From Dehalococcoidia bacterium UBA2158 (GTDB taxonomy: Bacteria; Chloroflexota; Dehalococcoidia; Lucifugimonadales; UBA3495): a stretch of DNA of 6,245 bases. Below the pieces are notes generated by a model, which did not search any database, had not been told where the DNA came from, and worked only from the letters and a program-made list of their open reading frames with translations. The DNA lies in contig DCWQ01000050.1 of NCBI GenBank assembly GCA_002328185.1, positions 51,731 to 57,975 on the forward strand. Direction: 5' to 3'. Below are positions 1 through 5,909 of the stretch, piece by piece; within the stretch, counting starts at the first letter, position 1; each line of letters begins with the position of its first letter. The translations under genes were made by a program, and so were the position numbers.

Positions 1-49
1 ATCGGGATGCCCTTTCTTTTTTCCGGCTGGTTATGGGTGGAGAGAAGGA

Positions 50-2182
50 CTAGGCCAATTCTTCTTCCAAGGCGGCGGCTGTATCCTCTGGCATCAGGTC
101 GCCGGGTCCGATGATCTTTTCTTCTAGGGCTAGGAGGCGGCGCAGCTCGAAGATCTCGTCGCGAAACTGGGCGGCTTTCTCGAACTGAAGGCTCTTGGCC
201 GACTCTTTCATCTGCACTTCCAGGTCCTTGACCACTTTGAACATTTCGGTGCGGGACATCTCTTTGCGCACCACGTTGTAGCGGTTCCTGCTCTCAGCGA
301 TGGCCTTGATGCCCTCGGTGATGTCGTGGACCTCTTTCTGGATACTGGTGGGCTCGATGCCATGTGTCTTGTTGTGGTCAGCCTGGATGGTCCGGCGGCG
401 GTTTGTCTCGTCGATGGCCTTCTGCATGGAGTCGGTCTTCCGGTCGGCGTACATGATGACGTGGCCGCTGGAGTGGCGGGCCGCACGGCCGATGGTCTGG
501 ACCATGGAGGTCTCAGAGCGCAAATATCCTTCTTTGTCGGCGTCCAAGATGGCCACCAAGCTGACCTCGGGCAGGTCCAGTCCTTCACGCAGCAGGTTGA
601 TACCGACGATGACGTCGTAAACGCCCATGCGCAGGTCGCGCAGTATCTCGATGCGGTCCAGCGTCTGGATGTCCGAGTGCAGATAGGTGTTGCGTATTCC
701 CATCTCCGAGAGATAGTCGGCAAGTTCCTCGGCCATGCGTTTGGTGAGGGTGGTGACCAGTATTCGTTCGGAACGGTCGATCCGTTCTCTTATCTGCTGC
801 AACAGGTCGTCGATCTGGCCTTCAGTAGGTTTGACCTCCACCGTGGGGTCAAGCAACCCGGTGGGCCGAATGACTTGTTGGACCACCGACCTGCTGCTCT
901 GCAGTTCGAAGGGTCCGGGCGTGGCAGAAACGTAAACCACCTGGTTGACGTGTTCTTCGTACTCGTCGAAGTTCAGGGGCCGGTTGTCCAGCGCCGACGG
1001 CAGACGGAATCCGAAGTCAACCAGGGTGCTCTTGCGCGACATATCGCCCCGGTACATGCCCCGGACTTGGGGCAGAGTCATGTGGGACTCGTCGACAAAC
1101 ATCAGGTAGTCGTCGGGGAAGTAATCCAGCAACGTCCACGGAGCGCTTCCGGGGGGGCGTTGGGACAGGTGGCGGGCGTAGTTCTCCACACCCGAGCAGA
1201 ACCCGGTTTCCTGGAGCATTTCTAAATCGTAGTGCGTGCGGCTTTCTAGACGTGCGGCCTCCAGTATCTTGCCGGAATCCTTCAGTTCTTTCAGACGCCA
1301 TTCAAGTTCTTCCCGAATGCTAACAACGGCCATTTCCAATTTCTCTTTAGAGGTGACGAAGTGGTTGGCCGGGTAAATGGACACCTCGGGCATGTCGGCC
1401 AGCATTTCGCCGGTCAGAGGATCAACCTGAACGATGCGCTCAACGTCGTCGCCGAAGAACTGGATCCGCACGGCGGCCTCTTCGTAGGCAGGCACCAACT
1501 CCAGAGTATCGCCGCGGATGCGGAACTTGGCCCTGGCCAAGTCCATGTCGTTGCGCTCGTATTGCATGTCCACCAATTGGCGCACCAACTGGCTGCGGTT
1601 GCGAGTCTCACCAACCTTCACCTGGGCTACCAGGTTGAAATAGTCATTGGGGTCGCCCAGGCCGTAGATACAGGACACCGAGGCTACTATCAAAACGTCG
1701 CGCCTTGTTAGTAGAGATGTGGTCGATGACAGCCGGAGTTTGTCCAGCTCCTCATTAACGCTGGAGTCTTTCTCGATGTAGGTGTCCGACTGGGGAACGT
1801 AAGCCTCGGGCTGGTAATAATCGTAGTAGGAAACGAAGTACTCCACCGCGTTATGGGGGAAGAACTCCTTGAACTCGGAGGCCAACTGGGCGGCCAAGGT
1901 TTTGTTGTGAGCCATGACCAGGGTCGGGCGCTGGACCTGCTGGACGATGTTGGCCATGGTGAAGGTCTTGCCACTGCCGGTAACGCCCAACATGGTCTGT
2001 TTGGTGGCGCCGTTGGTCACTCCTTCCGCCAGGCGTGCCACAGCAGCCGGTTGGTCGCCGGTCATCCGGAAATCGGCAACCAGCTCGAACTTCCGGTCTT
2101 CAGGGTAAATATCGGCGTTCCAGACCTTCTGGATGTCATTGCCGGCATCGGCCCATTTCTTGCCGCGGGCGTAGGTTGCCAT
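50..2182 (-). CDS. uvrB: UvrABC excinuclease subunit B (nucleotide excision repair)
   Basis: UvrB is the ATP-dependent helicase-like subunit of bacterial nucleotide excision repair. It receives damaged DNA from UvrA, verifies the lesion with its beta-hairpin and recruits UvrC for incision. The 710-residue product shows Walker A GVTGSGKT (66-73), the tyrosine-rich beta-hairpin region VSYYDYYQPEAYVP (117-130), the DESH Walker B box (364-367), the VSATPG motif (418-423), the motif V region LLREGLDLPEV (530-540), the motif VI segment QTIGRAARH (562-570) and a C-terminal UVR domain (about 653-685) that binds UvrC. The UvrB core normally begins near FELVADF (32-38), so about 31 residues are an N-terminal extension. 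No other ATG, GTG or TTG precedes the core in frame, and ATG 2182 lies 11 nt after GAGGGA and about 30 nt after a TATAAT box, which supports this start. It appears to be transcribed alone. The family assignment is certain; only the start is slightly open. Confidence 0.98.
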   Translation of the reverse strand: MATYARGKKWADAGNDIQKVWNADIYPEDRKFELVADFRMTGDQPAAVARLAEGVTNGATKQTMLGVTGSGKTFTMANIVQQVQRPTLVMAHNKTLAAQLASEFKEFFPHNAVEYFVSYYDYYQPEAYVPQSDTYIEKDSSVNEELDKLRLSSTTSLLTRRDVLIVASVSCIYGLGDPNDYFNLVAQVKVGETRNRSQLVRQLVDMQYERNDMDLARAKFRIRGDTLELVPAYEEAAVRIQFFGDDVERIVQVDPLTGEMLADMPEVSIYPANHFVTSKEKLEMAVVSIREELEWRLKELKDSGKILEAARLESRTHYDLEMLQETGFCSGVENYARHLSQRPPGSAPWTLLDYFPDDYLMFVDESHMTLPQVRGMYRGDMSRKSTLVDFGFRLPSALDNRPLNFDEYEEHVNQVVYVSATPGPFELQSSRSVVQQVIRPTGLLDPTVEVKPTEGQIDDLLQQIRERIDRSERILVTTLTKRMAEELADYLSEMGIRNTYLHSDIQTLDRIEILRDLRMGVYDVIVGINLLREGLDLPEVSLVAILDADKEGYLRSETSMVQTIGRAARHSSGHVIMYADRKTDSMQKAIDETNRRRTIQADHNKTHGIEPTSIQKEVHDITEGIKAIAESRNRYNVVRKEMSRTEMFKVVKDLEVQMKESAKSLQFEKAAQFRDEIFELRRLLALEEKIIGPGDLMPEDTAAALEEELA

Positions 2183-2218
2183 CGTCTAAAGAGTCCCTCG
2201 CGAATCCATCGTCTGCAT

Positions 2219-2261
2219 ATTATATAAGGTGGCAGCGGTTGCCGCACGTCCTGCGTGTCAA
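2219..2261 (-). promoter_or_regulatory. Candidate uvrB promoter with perfect -10 and displaced TTGACA
   Basis: On the minus strand a perfect TATAAT (2219-2224) lies 36 nt upstream of the uvrB ATG, predicting a start point near 2212 and a leader of about 30 nt. A perfect TTGACA (2256-2261) is also present, but the spacer is 31 nt, far beyond the usual 16-18, so the two cannot act together as an ordinary sigma-70 promoter. Between them is a small inverted repeat, GCGG, CAA, CCGC (2235-2245), and the imperfect dyad CACG, CAGGA, CGTG overlapping the TTGACA. The -10 is convincing; the -35 and any operator role are inference. Confidence 0.55.
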
Positions 2262-2275
2262 CAGGCTTGCGACGA

Positions 2276-2665
2276 TCAAGCGGCTAGGAATTCAGGTTCG
2301 CCCAGCACCCATTCTGTATACAGTACAATACCGTTCTTGCGCCCGATAAACGTAACCGTATCCGGCTCCACAGATTTTCCGAATAGTTCAACAAAAGCCC
2401 AGTAATCTTCGAAGCGAGCATTATCTTGGCTGAAGGAATGGACCAGCATAACTGAGGTGGACGCGGAGAACCGTTCAGCTTCGATCAAGGCAGCGGCGGT
2501 GCGCTGTATCAACTGATACCAGATATGGTCCGCTCGTTTCCGGGAAAGACCCAAGCGTTGGCGCAGGTCTGCAAGCCGCTTTTCTTTTTCCGGAGAGGCA
2601 CCTTCTAGCCATTCGCCGGTCAACGAACTTCCGAATGATTCGTCGACCTTTCTCTCGACGGTCAT
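2276..2665 (-). CDS. Surviving 3' open frame of the DUF6946-like pseudogene
   Basis: This 129-codon open frame is the C-terminal part of the broken gene described at 2276-2961. It begins at ATG 2665, which corresponds to Met100 of the repaired protein, and has a GGAGGT eight nt upstream, so translation of the fragment is possible. That Shine-Dalgarno was originally part of coding sequence (Arg-Arg codons CGG AGG) and may be fortuitous. A TTG at 2674 is in frame but too close to GGAGG to be the start. The fragment keeps the ExK pair near its own N-terminus (E4, K6), the helix QRTAAALIEAERF (about 54-66) and VMLVHSFS (72-79), but lacks the Asp of the putative active site. No signal peptide or membrane segment is visible. 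I think it is a remnant, not a functional small protein, but a gene caller would report it as intact. Confidence 0.4.
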   Translation of the reverse strand: MTVERKVDESFGSSLTGEWLEGASPEKEKRLADLRQRLGLSRKRADHIWYQLIQRTAAALIEAERFSASTSVMLVHSFSQDNARFEDYWAFVELFGKSVEPDTVTFIGRKNGIVLYTEWVLGEPEFLAA

Positions 2666-2961
2666 CGCAATCAACCTCCGGCCAGTACTCGCTAAGACAA
2701 AATATCGATTTGCGAAGGAGCGCTGCCTCCAACAAATAGAGTTTGATACTCCGGCAGTCCGATGACGAACTTCATGTTGTTAGGCACGGGGATTTTTGAG
2801 CCTGCAAAGACGCGAAGCACGGATTCAGGAAACCCTTCCACGGCTTCCCAGCAATGGGCGAGGGTTTTGACGGATTATCCGGTTCGCTATTGGTTGGCTG
2901 GAGAGGTTAGAAACCCTTGCCAGTCTTCCGGTCCGCTGCTAGGCACGTAGAACTTTGCCAT
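2276..2961 (-). pseudogene. Decayed DUF6946-like gene (two stops plus a frameshift)
   Basis: Reading from ATG 2961 (ATG 2970 is in frame just upstream), the translation begins MAKFYVPSSGPEDWQGFL. It meets TAG at codon 25 (2887-2889) and TAA at codon 29 (2875-2877), then continues sensibly through SVKTLAHCWEAVEGFPESV to SQIDI. There the frame is lost in a run of four T (2699-2702). Adding one T restores IDIFVLASTGRRLIAMTV, which joins the open downstream frame to the TGA at 2276. The repaired gene is 228 codons, close to the length of about 220 I recall for DUF6946 proteins, whose N-terminal (YVPSSGPEDW-like, RTGYSAKTLAYCWE-like) and C-terminal (RTAxxxIEAERF, VMLVHSFS, FEDY) signatures it shares. 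The stops replace what are commonly W and Y codons. The family name is from memory. Function is unknown; E71, D86 and E103-x-K105 resemble a PD-(D/E)xK nuclease pattern. The locus sits between ruvA and uvrB. Confidence 0.8.
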
Positions 2962-3014
2962 GATCCACATATTGTTACCGGTTGAGGAAAATGGCGTTTC
3001 GATTATCTGTCCAC

Positions 3015-3032
3015 AAAGCCACCTGTGGCCTT
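3015..3032 (-). terminator. Possible weak terminator hairpin after ruvA
   Basis: Six nt past the ruvA stop, the minus strand reads AAGGCCA, CAGG, TGGCTTT: a seven-pair stem with one G·U, a four-base loop and a short T-rich end running into GTGG. The T tract is poor, so termination would be partial at best. It could separate the yebC-ruvC-ruvA transcript from the pseudogene and uvrB. Confidence 0.3.
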
Positions 3033-3038
3033 AATTGC

Positions 3039-3623
3039 TCAGCCCCTGGTGGCGAACTGCTGTAGGGCGACGCGGATGCGGTCGTCCACCTCGGTCTCGG
3101 CGGCAACGGCCGGGACGGCGGCGGCGGCTCTGGCCTCGACGGGAGAGTAGCCCAGGGCGGTCAGCGCGGCGATGACCTGACTGTCGACATCGCCGGAGAA
3201 CGCTACTTCAGCGAATTCGGCGTCTTCGAGCTTGCCCTTGAGGTCCAGCACTATCCGGCTGGCGGTACGGCCGCCCACCCCTTGGGCCGAAGACAGCGCC
3301 GCCGTATCCCCGGTCACTATAGCCGTCTGCAGCCGAGCTGGGTCAAGACTGGAGAGCAGCGCTAATGCTGTTCTCGGGCCAACACCGGATACCCCGGTGA
3401 GCATGCTAAACAATCCAAGGGCCGCGGCGTCGGAAAACCCGAAGAGAACTGGCTCCTCGTCCCGGATACGGAGGTGGGTGTGCAAAGTGACTTGTGAGCC
3501 GATGGCTCCGAGGCTGGAAACCGTGTTCGCCGGGACGGACACCTCAAGCGTCACTCCGCCGACTCGGACATGGACCCAGTCGGGTCCGGTGGTTTCCAGG
3601 GTCCCATGCACGCCTACTATCAT
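3039..3623 (-). CDS. ruvA: Holliday junction branch migration protein RuvA
   Basis: RuvA is a DNA-binding tetramer that holds the four arms of a Holliday junction flat and loads the RuvB motor for branch migration. The 194-residue protein has the usual family length and three domains. These are the N-terminal OB fold (about 1-62, starting MIVGVHGTLE and ending VLFGF), two helix-hairpin-helix motifs in the middle domain (GVSGVGPRTA at 77-86; GVGGRTASRIVLDLKGKL at 115-132), and a C-terminal three-helix domain (about 145-192) that contacts RuvB. ATG 3623 is the only reasonable start and gives the canonical N-terminus. It has a weak AGGTG upstream and overlaps the stop of a five-codon frame (3620-3637). 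It lies 66 nt after ruvC, in the same apparent transcription unit. No ruvB follows; the next locus is the DUF6946-like pseudogene, so the RuvB partner must be encoded elsewhere. Confidence 0.97.
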   Translation of the reverse strand: MIVGVHGTLETTGPDWVHVRVGGVTLEVSVPANTVSSLGAIGSQVTLHTHLRIRDEEPVLFGFSDAAALGLFSMLTGVSGVGPRTALALLSSLDPARLQTAIVTGDTAALSSAQGVGGRTASRIVLDLKGKLEDAEFAEVAFSGDVDSQVIAALTALGYSPVEARAAAAVPAVAAETEVDDRIRVALQQFATRG

Positions 3624-3637
3624 CTACACACCTGCAT
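3620..3637 (-). other. Five-codon leader frame overlapping the ruvA start
   Basis: On the minus strand ATG 3637 opens the frame M-Q-V-C-R, then TGA, and that TGA overlaps the ruvA ATG as ATGA. The arrangement comes from a 9-nt direct repeat, GTGTAGATG, occurring twice with a 14-nt period; the second copy contains the real ruvA ATG. An AAGG is found upstream of the first copy. Stop-start overlap of this type can couple translation, but with so short a frame it may be accidental. Confidence 0.25.
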
Positions 3638-3689
3638 CTACACGCCTTCATATAAACAGCTACGTGGACTTGATTGTACCGGTAAGGGG

Positions 3690-4211
3690 TCAACGCTCTT
3701 GTCCGGGGGTGATGATCTTGCCCAACGCCACACCCGACTGTTCCTGGATCAGGTGGCAGAGACCCACTGAGAGGGCGTCCGCGGCGTCTGATTCCGGTAC
3801 ATCTTGGAGCCCCAAAGTGGCGGCCACTATCTGACGCATCTGTTCTTTGCTTGCGGCGCCATAGTCGGCCACGGCACTTTTCACCTGGGCCGGGGCGTAT
3901 TTGTAGATGGGTATGCCCTGGCTGGCAGCGCCGATGAATACCGCGGCCTGGGCTTGACCGATGGCCAGGGCTGAACCGGTAAAAGCTCTTTCTCCCTTGC
4001 CCACAAAGGGCTGTTCAACTGCCACAGCCGTCGGATGAAAGATAGCGATGAGGTTCAAGATGTGGGTGTGGAGTTGGTAGAGGCGCTGTTCCAGCGGCAT
4101 CTTGCGCGGGAGAGAGATCACGCCGTAGTCGTCGGCATGGGGGTTTGGGCCCTCGGAGACCACTCCGTAGCCCATCTTCAAAGTGCCGGGGTCTATCCCC
4201 AATATTCCCAT
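3690..4211 (-). CDS. ruvC: Crossover junction endodeoxyribonuclease RuvC
   Basis: RuvC is the Mg2+-dependent dimeric resolvase that makes paired nicks in Holliday junctions bound by RuvAB. The 173-residue product has the RNase H-like fold signature, with the four catalytic acids visible: D7 in ILGIDPG, E66 in VAVEQPF, and D142 and D145 in the SDAADAL motif. These match E. coli D7, E66, D138 and D141. Length is typical for the family. I choose ATG 4211, which gives MGILGIDPG and places the first Asp at 7. A GTG at 4214 directly before it is in frame and would add one residue. The ribosome binding site is weak (GGACGGGCGG just upstream). It lies 177 nt after yebC, across a gap with two hairpins, and 66 nt before ruvA. 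Confidence 0.97.
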   Translation of the reverse strand: MGILGIDPGTLKMGYGVVSEGPNPHADDYGVISLPRKMPLEQRLYQLHTHILNLIAIFHPTAVAVEQPFVGKGERAFTGSALAIGQAQAAVFIGAASQGIPIYKYAPAQVKSAVADYGAASKEQMRQIVAATLGLQDVPESDAADALSVGLCHLIQEQSGVALGKIITPGQER

Positions 4212-4297
4212 CACACCGCCCGTCCACGTCTGATTGCTAAAGTTAACTTATGGGGTCGCTCGCACAACGTGGTTTCCGTTAAAGCGTGGCTCCCATC

Positions 4298-4330
4298 TCC
4301 GACAACGTCGAGAGTTTCGACTTCGTCGGA
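4298..4330 (-). repeat. Fourteen-pair hairpin in the yebC-ruvC gap
   Basis: On the minus strand TCCGACGAAGTCGA and TCGACGTTGTCGGA flank the loop AACTC. The arms form 12 Watson-Crick pairs, one G·U and one A-G mismatch. The plus-strand version would have two mismatches, so the structure fits the RNA made with yebC-ruvC better. No T tract follows, so it is not a standard intrinsic terminator. It could be a processing or attenuation element, or part of a dispersed repeat. Confidence 0.6.
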
Positions 4331-4335
4331 CCTAA

Positions 4336-4359
4336 CCTTCCCCCGTGAGCGGGAGAAGG
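4336..4359 (-). repeat. Ten-pair REP-like palindrome in the yebC-ruvC gap
   Basis: The minus strand reads CCTTCTCCCG, loop CTCA, CGGGGGAAGG: ten pairs, one of them G·U, followed by TTAGG. The CTTCTCCCG...GGGAAGG-TTAGG layout resembles dispersed intergenic palindromes I recall from many environmental bacterial genomes, but only one copy is in this window, so membership of a repeat family is inference. It lies five nt from the second hairpin (4298-4330). There is no T run on either side to make it a classic terminator. Confidence 0.5.
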
Positions 4360-4388
4360 GACTGTGTGTGCCCTGATTGGCTTGACTG

Positions 4389-5153
4389 TTAGGCCTCTGC
4401 CTGGTAGCGCTCCAAGACTTCAGCGGTGAAGTCTGCGTTAGTGTAGGCTTTCTGCACGTCGTCCAGGTCTTCCAGGGTATCCAGAAGCCGCAGGGTCTGT
4501 TCAGCTTGTTTGTCGTCCAAGGCGATGGTCGTCTTGGGGACCATGGATAGCTGGGCTGCGTCCGGTGGGACTCCCTCGCCCTCCAGTGCCTTCTGCACGG
4601 TCTGCAATTGGTCGACCGCTGTGATTATCTCCAAATATTGGTCTTCCAGCTTCACGTCATCGGCGCCGGCGTCGATGGCCAACATAGTCAGCTCTTCGCC
4701 TCGTTCTTCGTCTTTCATCTCGAGGCCGATCACGCCCAGGTGGTCGAAGTTCCAGGCGACACAACCACTCTCACCGAGGTTTCCGCCGCCGCGGCTGAAG
4801 GCAGAGCGCACATCAGAGGCGGTGCGGTTCCGGTTGGTGGTCAGGGCTTGGAGGAGGATGGCGCCTCCACCGGGGCCATAGCCCTCGTAGGTGATCTCTT
4901 CCAGAACCTCGCCATCGGAACCCTCGCCGGAGCCGCGCTTCACGGCCCTTGAGATGCTGTCCTGGGGCATGTTGGCGCTCTTGGCCTTGTCCAGCACCAG
5001 GCGAAGGTGGAAGTTCATGTCTGGATCAGCGCCGCCATCATTCTTAACCGCGATCGTAAGCTCACGGCTGATTTTGGTAAATAGGACGCCACGCTTGGCA
5101 TCGGCAGCGCCTTTCTGATGCTTGATCGTTGACCATTTAGAGTGACCGGACAT
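4389..5153 (-). CDS. yebC: YebC/PmpR family protein (TACO1-like)
   Basis: Members of this cytoplasmic family are annotated as transcriptional regulators (for example PmpR). More recent work ties YebC/TACO1 to translation of difficult proline-rich stretches at the ribosome. The 254-residue product is of standard length. It begins with the canonical MSGHSKWSTIKHQKGAADAK, then has the NMPQDSISRAVKRG region (61-74), the hallmark YEGYGPGGGAILLQAL (89-104), the TNRNRTASDVRSAFSRGGGN segment (106-125) and the GCVAWNF strand (130-136), with an acidic C-terminal region. ATG 5153 has a strong GGAGGT (5161-5166) seven nt upstream. It heads an apparent yebC-ruvC-ruvA unit, a common bacterial arrangement, with its own promoter in the gap after rimM. 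The Shine-Dalgarno can pair with ACCTTC in the leader. No key motif is missing. Confidence 0.97.
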   Translation of the reverse strand: MSGHSKWSTIKHQKGAADAKRGVLFTKISRELTIAVKNDGGADPDMNFHLRLVLDKAKSANMPQDSISRAVKRGSGEGSDGEVLEEITYEGYGPGGGAILLQALTTNRNRTASDVRSAFSRGGGNLGESGCVAWNFDHLGVIGLEMKDEERGEELTMLAIDAGADDVKLEDQYLEIITAVDQLQTVQKALEGEGVPPDAAQLSMVPKTTIALDDKQAEQTLRLLDTLEDLDDVQKAYTNADFTAEVLERYQAEA

Positions 5154-5160
5154 AGTTCAG

Positions 5161-5175
5161 ACCTCCACGGAAGGT
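5161..5175 (-). promoter_or_regulatory. yebC Shine-Dalgarno held in a short hairpin
   Basis: The minus-strand leader reads ACCTTC, CGT, GGAGGT. The last six bases are the yebC Shine-Dalgarno, and they can pair with ACCTTC through five Watson-Crick pairs and one G·U across a three-base loop. The ATG follows seven nt later. Such pairing could lower ribosome access until opened by a factor or by the translating ribosome. The pairing is seen in the sequence; a regulatory role is inference. Confidence 0.4.
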
Positions 5176-5260
5176 GGGGCAACGTGACGGCTCCGAGTCT
5201 CCAAAAGTAATTGCTCCGTGAATGTTAACAGGGAGAGTGTAGAAGACCACTTCAGTCTCG

Positions 5261-5290
5261 ATTTTAGCACTAGGCCAGAGTAAGGGTCAA
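5261..5290 (-). promoter_or_regulatory. Extended -10 promoter for yebC-ruvC-ruvA
   Basis: On the minus strand TTGACC (5285-5290) and TAAAAT (5261-5266) are separated by 18 nt, and TG-C directly precedes the -10, forming an extended -10 element. Five of six bases match the consensus in each hexamer. The predicted start is near 5253, giving a leader of about 100 nt to the yebC ATG. The -35 begins only about eight nt past the rimM stop, so this marks the break between the ribosome block and the repair block. Confidence 0.65.
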
Positions 5291-5297
5291 AGGGTTT

Positions 5298-5861
5298 TCA
5301 ACGCAGACCTTCAGGCAAATCCACAACCATCAGTCCAGCTTCGATGTCTATCTCCCGGACAACTCGGCTCAGGGCGGGCACCAATACGTCACCGCCGTCG
5401 CCGGCGACTACATATACATCGTTGCTGCCAGTTTCAAGGACCTCAGCCAGTTCACCCAGGTCCTCCCCGTCCACCGTGCGAACCTTGAGGCCGATTAGCT
5501 GGTAGTGGAAATACTCGCCTTCTTCAGGCGCGGGGACATCTGATTGGGCCACGCAAAGCCAAAACCCGGCTAGTTTCAAGGCCTGGTCGCGGTCGCGGAA
5601 ACCCCGAAGCGAGATGATCAATACGTCGTTGCCTTTGGACCCGGTGGAGCGGCTATTGGCTATCCGGCAAGTCCGGCCGTCGGTGTAAGCTCCGTCCTGG
5701 GACACAAGCAATGTTTGGCCTTCATCGAAACGGCCTGGAACATCGCTGCTGACCTTCACCCTAATCTCGCCCTCGCGCCCGTGGGCGCCGATGATACGGG
5801 CGACGGCGACAAGCTCTTGAGAAGTGGGATCAGATGAGGGAGTCGGGGAGGAATCAGACAT
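5298..5861 (-). CDS. rimM: Ribosome maturation factor RimM (16S rRNA processing)
   Basis: RimM binds ribosomal protein S19 and assists late assembly of the 30S head and 16S rRNA processing. The 187-residue protein has the N-terminal RimM barrel (about 17-103), with the GAHGREGE motif at 25-32, and a C-terminal PRC-barrel (about 115-187), starting near EYFHYQLIGLKV and ending with the family-typical DVLVPALSRVVREID and VVDLPEGL. Residues 1-15 are a Ser/Pro/Thr/Asp-rich tail of low complexity before the usual start of the family. An in-frame TGA lies 18 nt upstream of ATG 5861, and no alternative start codon precedes the core, so the start is fixed. The Shine-Dalgarno is poor. It follows khpA by 48 nt, in the conserved rpsP-khpA-rimM order, but trmD, the usual next gene, is missing; a promoter for yebC comes instead. 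Confidence 0.97.
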   Translation of the reverse strand: MSDSSPTPSSDPTSQELVAVARIIGAHGREGEIRVKVSSDVPGRFDEGQTLLVSQDGAYTDGRTCRIANSRSTGSKGNDVLIISLRGFRDRDQALKLAGFWLCVAQSDVPAPEEGEYFHYQLIGLKVRTVDGEDLGELAEVLETGSNDVYVVAGDGGDVLVPALSRVVREIDIEAGLMVVDLPEGLR

Positions 5862-5909
5862 GGCCGAGTTCCAAAGGAGTCACAACGCCCGGTAGAGGCT
5901 GGGAGGGAG

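Noticed and set aside
1..49. Sequence after the uvrB stop, examined for a terminator or next gene start
   Set aside because: It has no convincing stem-loop or T tract on the minus strand and no start codon with a ribosome-binding site; it is too short to judge.
326..1225. Long plus-strand open frame of 299 codons within uvrB
   Set aside because: It is antisense to conserved UvrB coding sequence in a GC-rich gene, has a composition typical of a shadow frame (many H, Q, V, G) and no recognisable domain.
2256..2271. Possible E. coli-type LexA box (CTGT...) upstream of uvrB
   Set aside because: The CTGT half is not followed by ACAG at the required distance, and no Bacillus-type box is visible either.
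2475..2735. 86-codon minus-strand frame across the start of the pseudogene's open 3' part
   Set aside because: It is the wrong-frame reading of the DUF6946-like gene; only a few residues near the frameshift agree with the expected protein, and the rest is out of frame.
3232..3834. 200-codon plus-strand frame over ruvA and the ruvC end
   Set aside because: It is antisense to two confidently identified genes and has no recognisable motif or convincing start.
4240..4249. Perfect ten-base palindrome AAGTTAACTT upstream of ruvC
   Set aside because: It is too short and AT-rich to claim as an operator without further copies; no promoter with good hexamers is placed around it.
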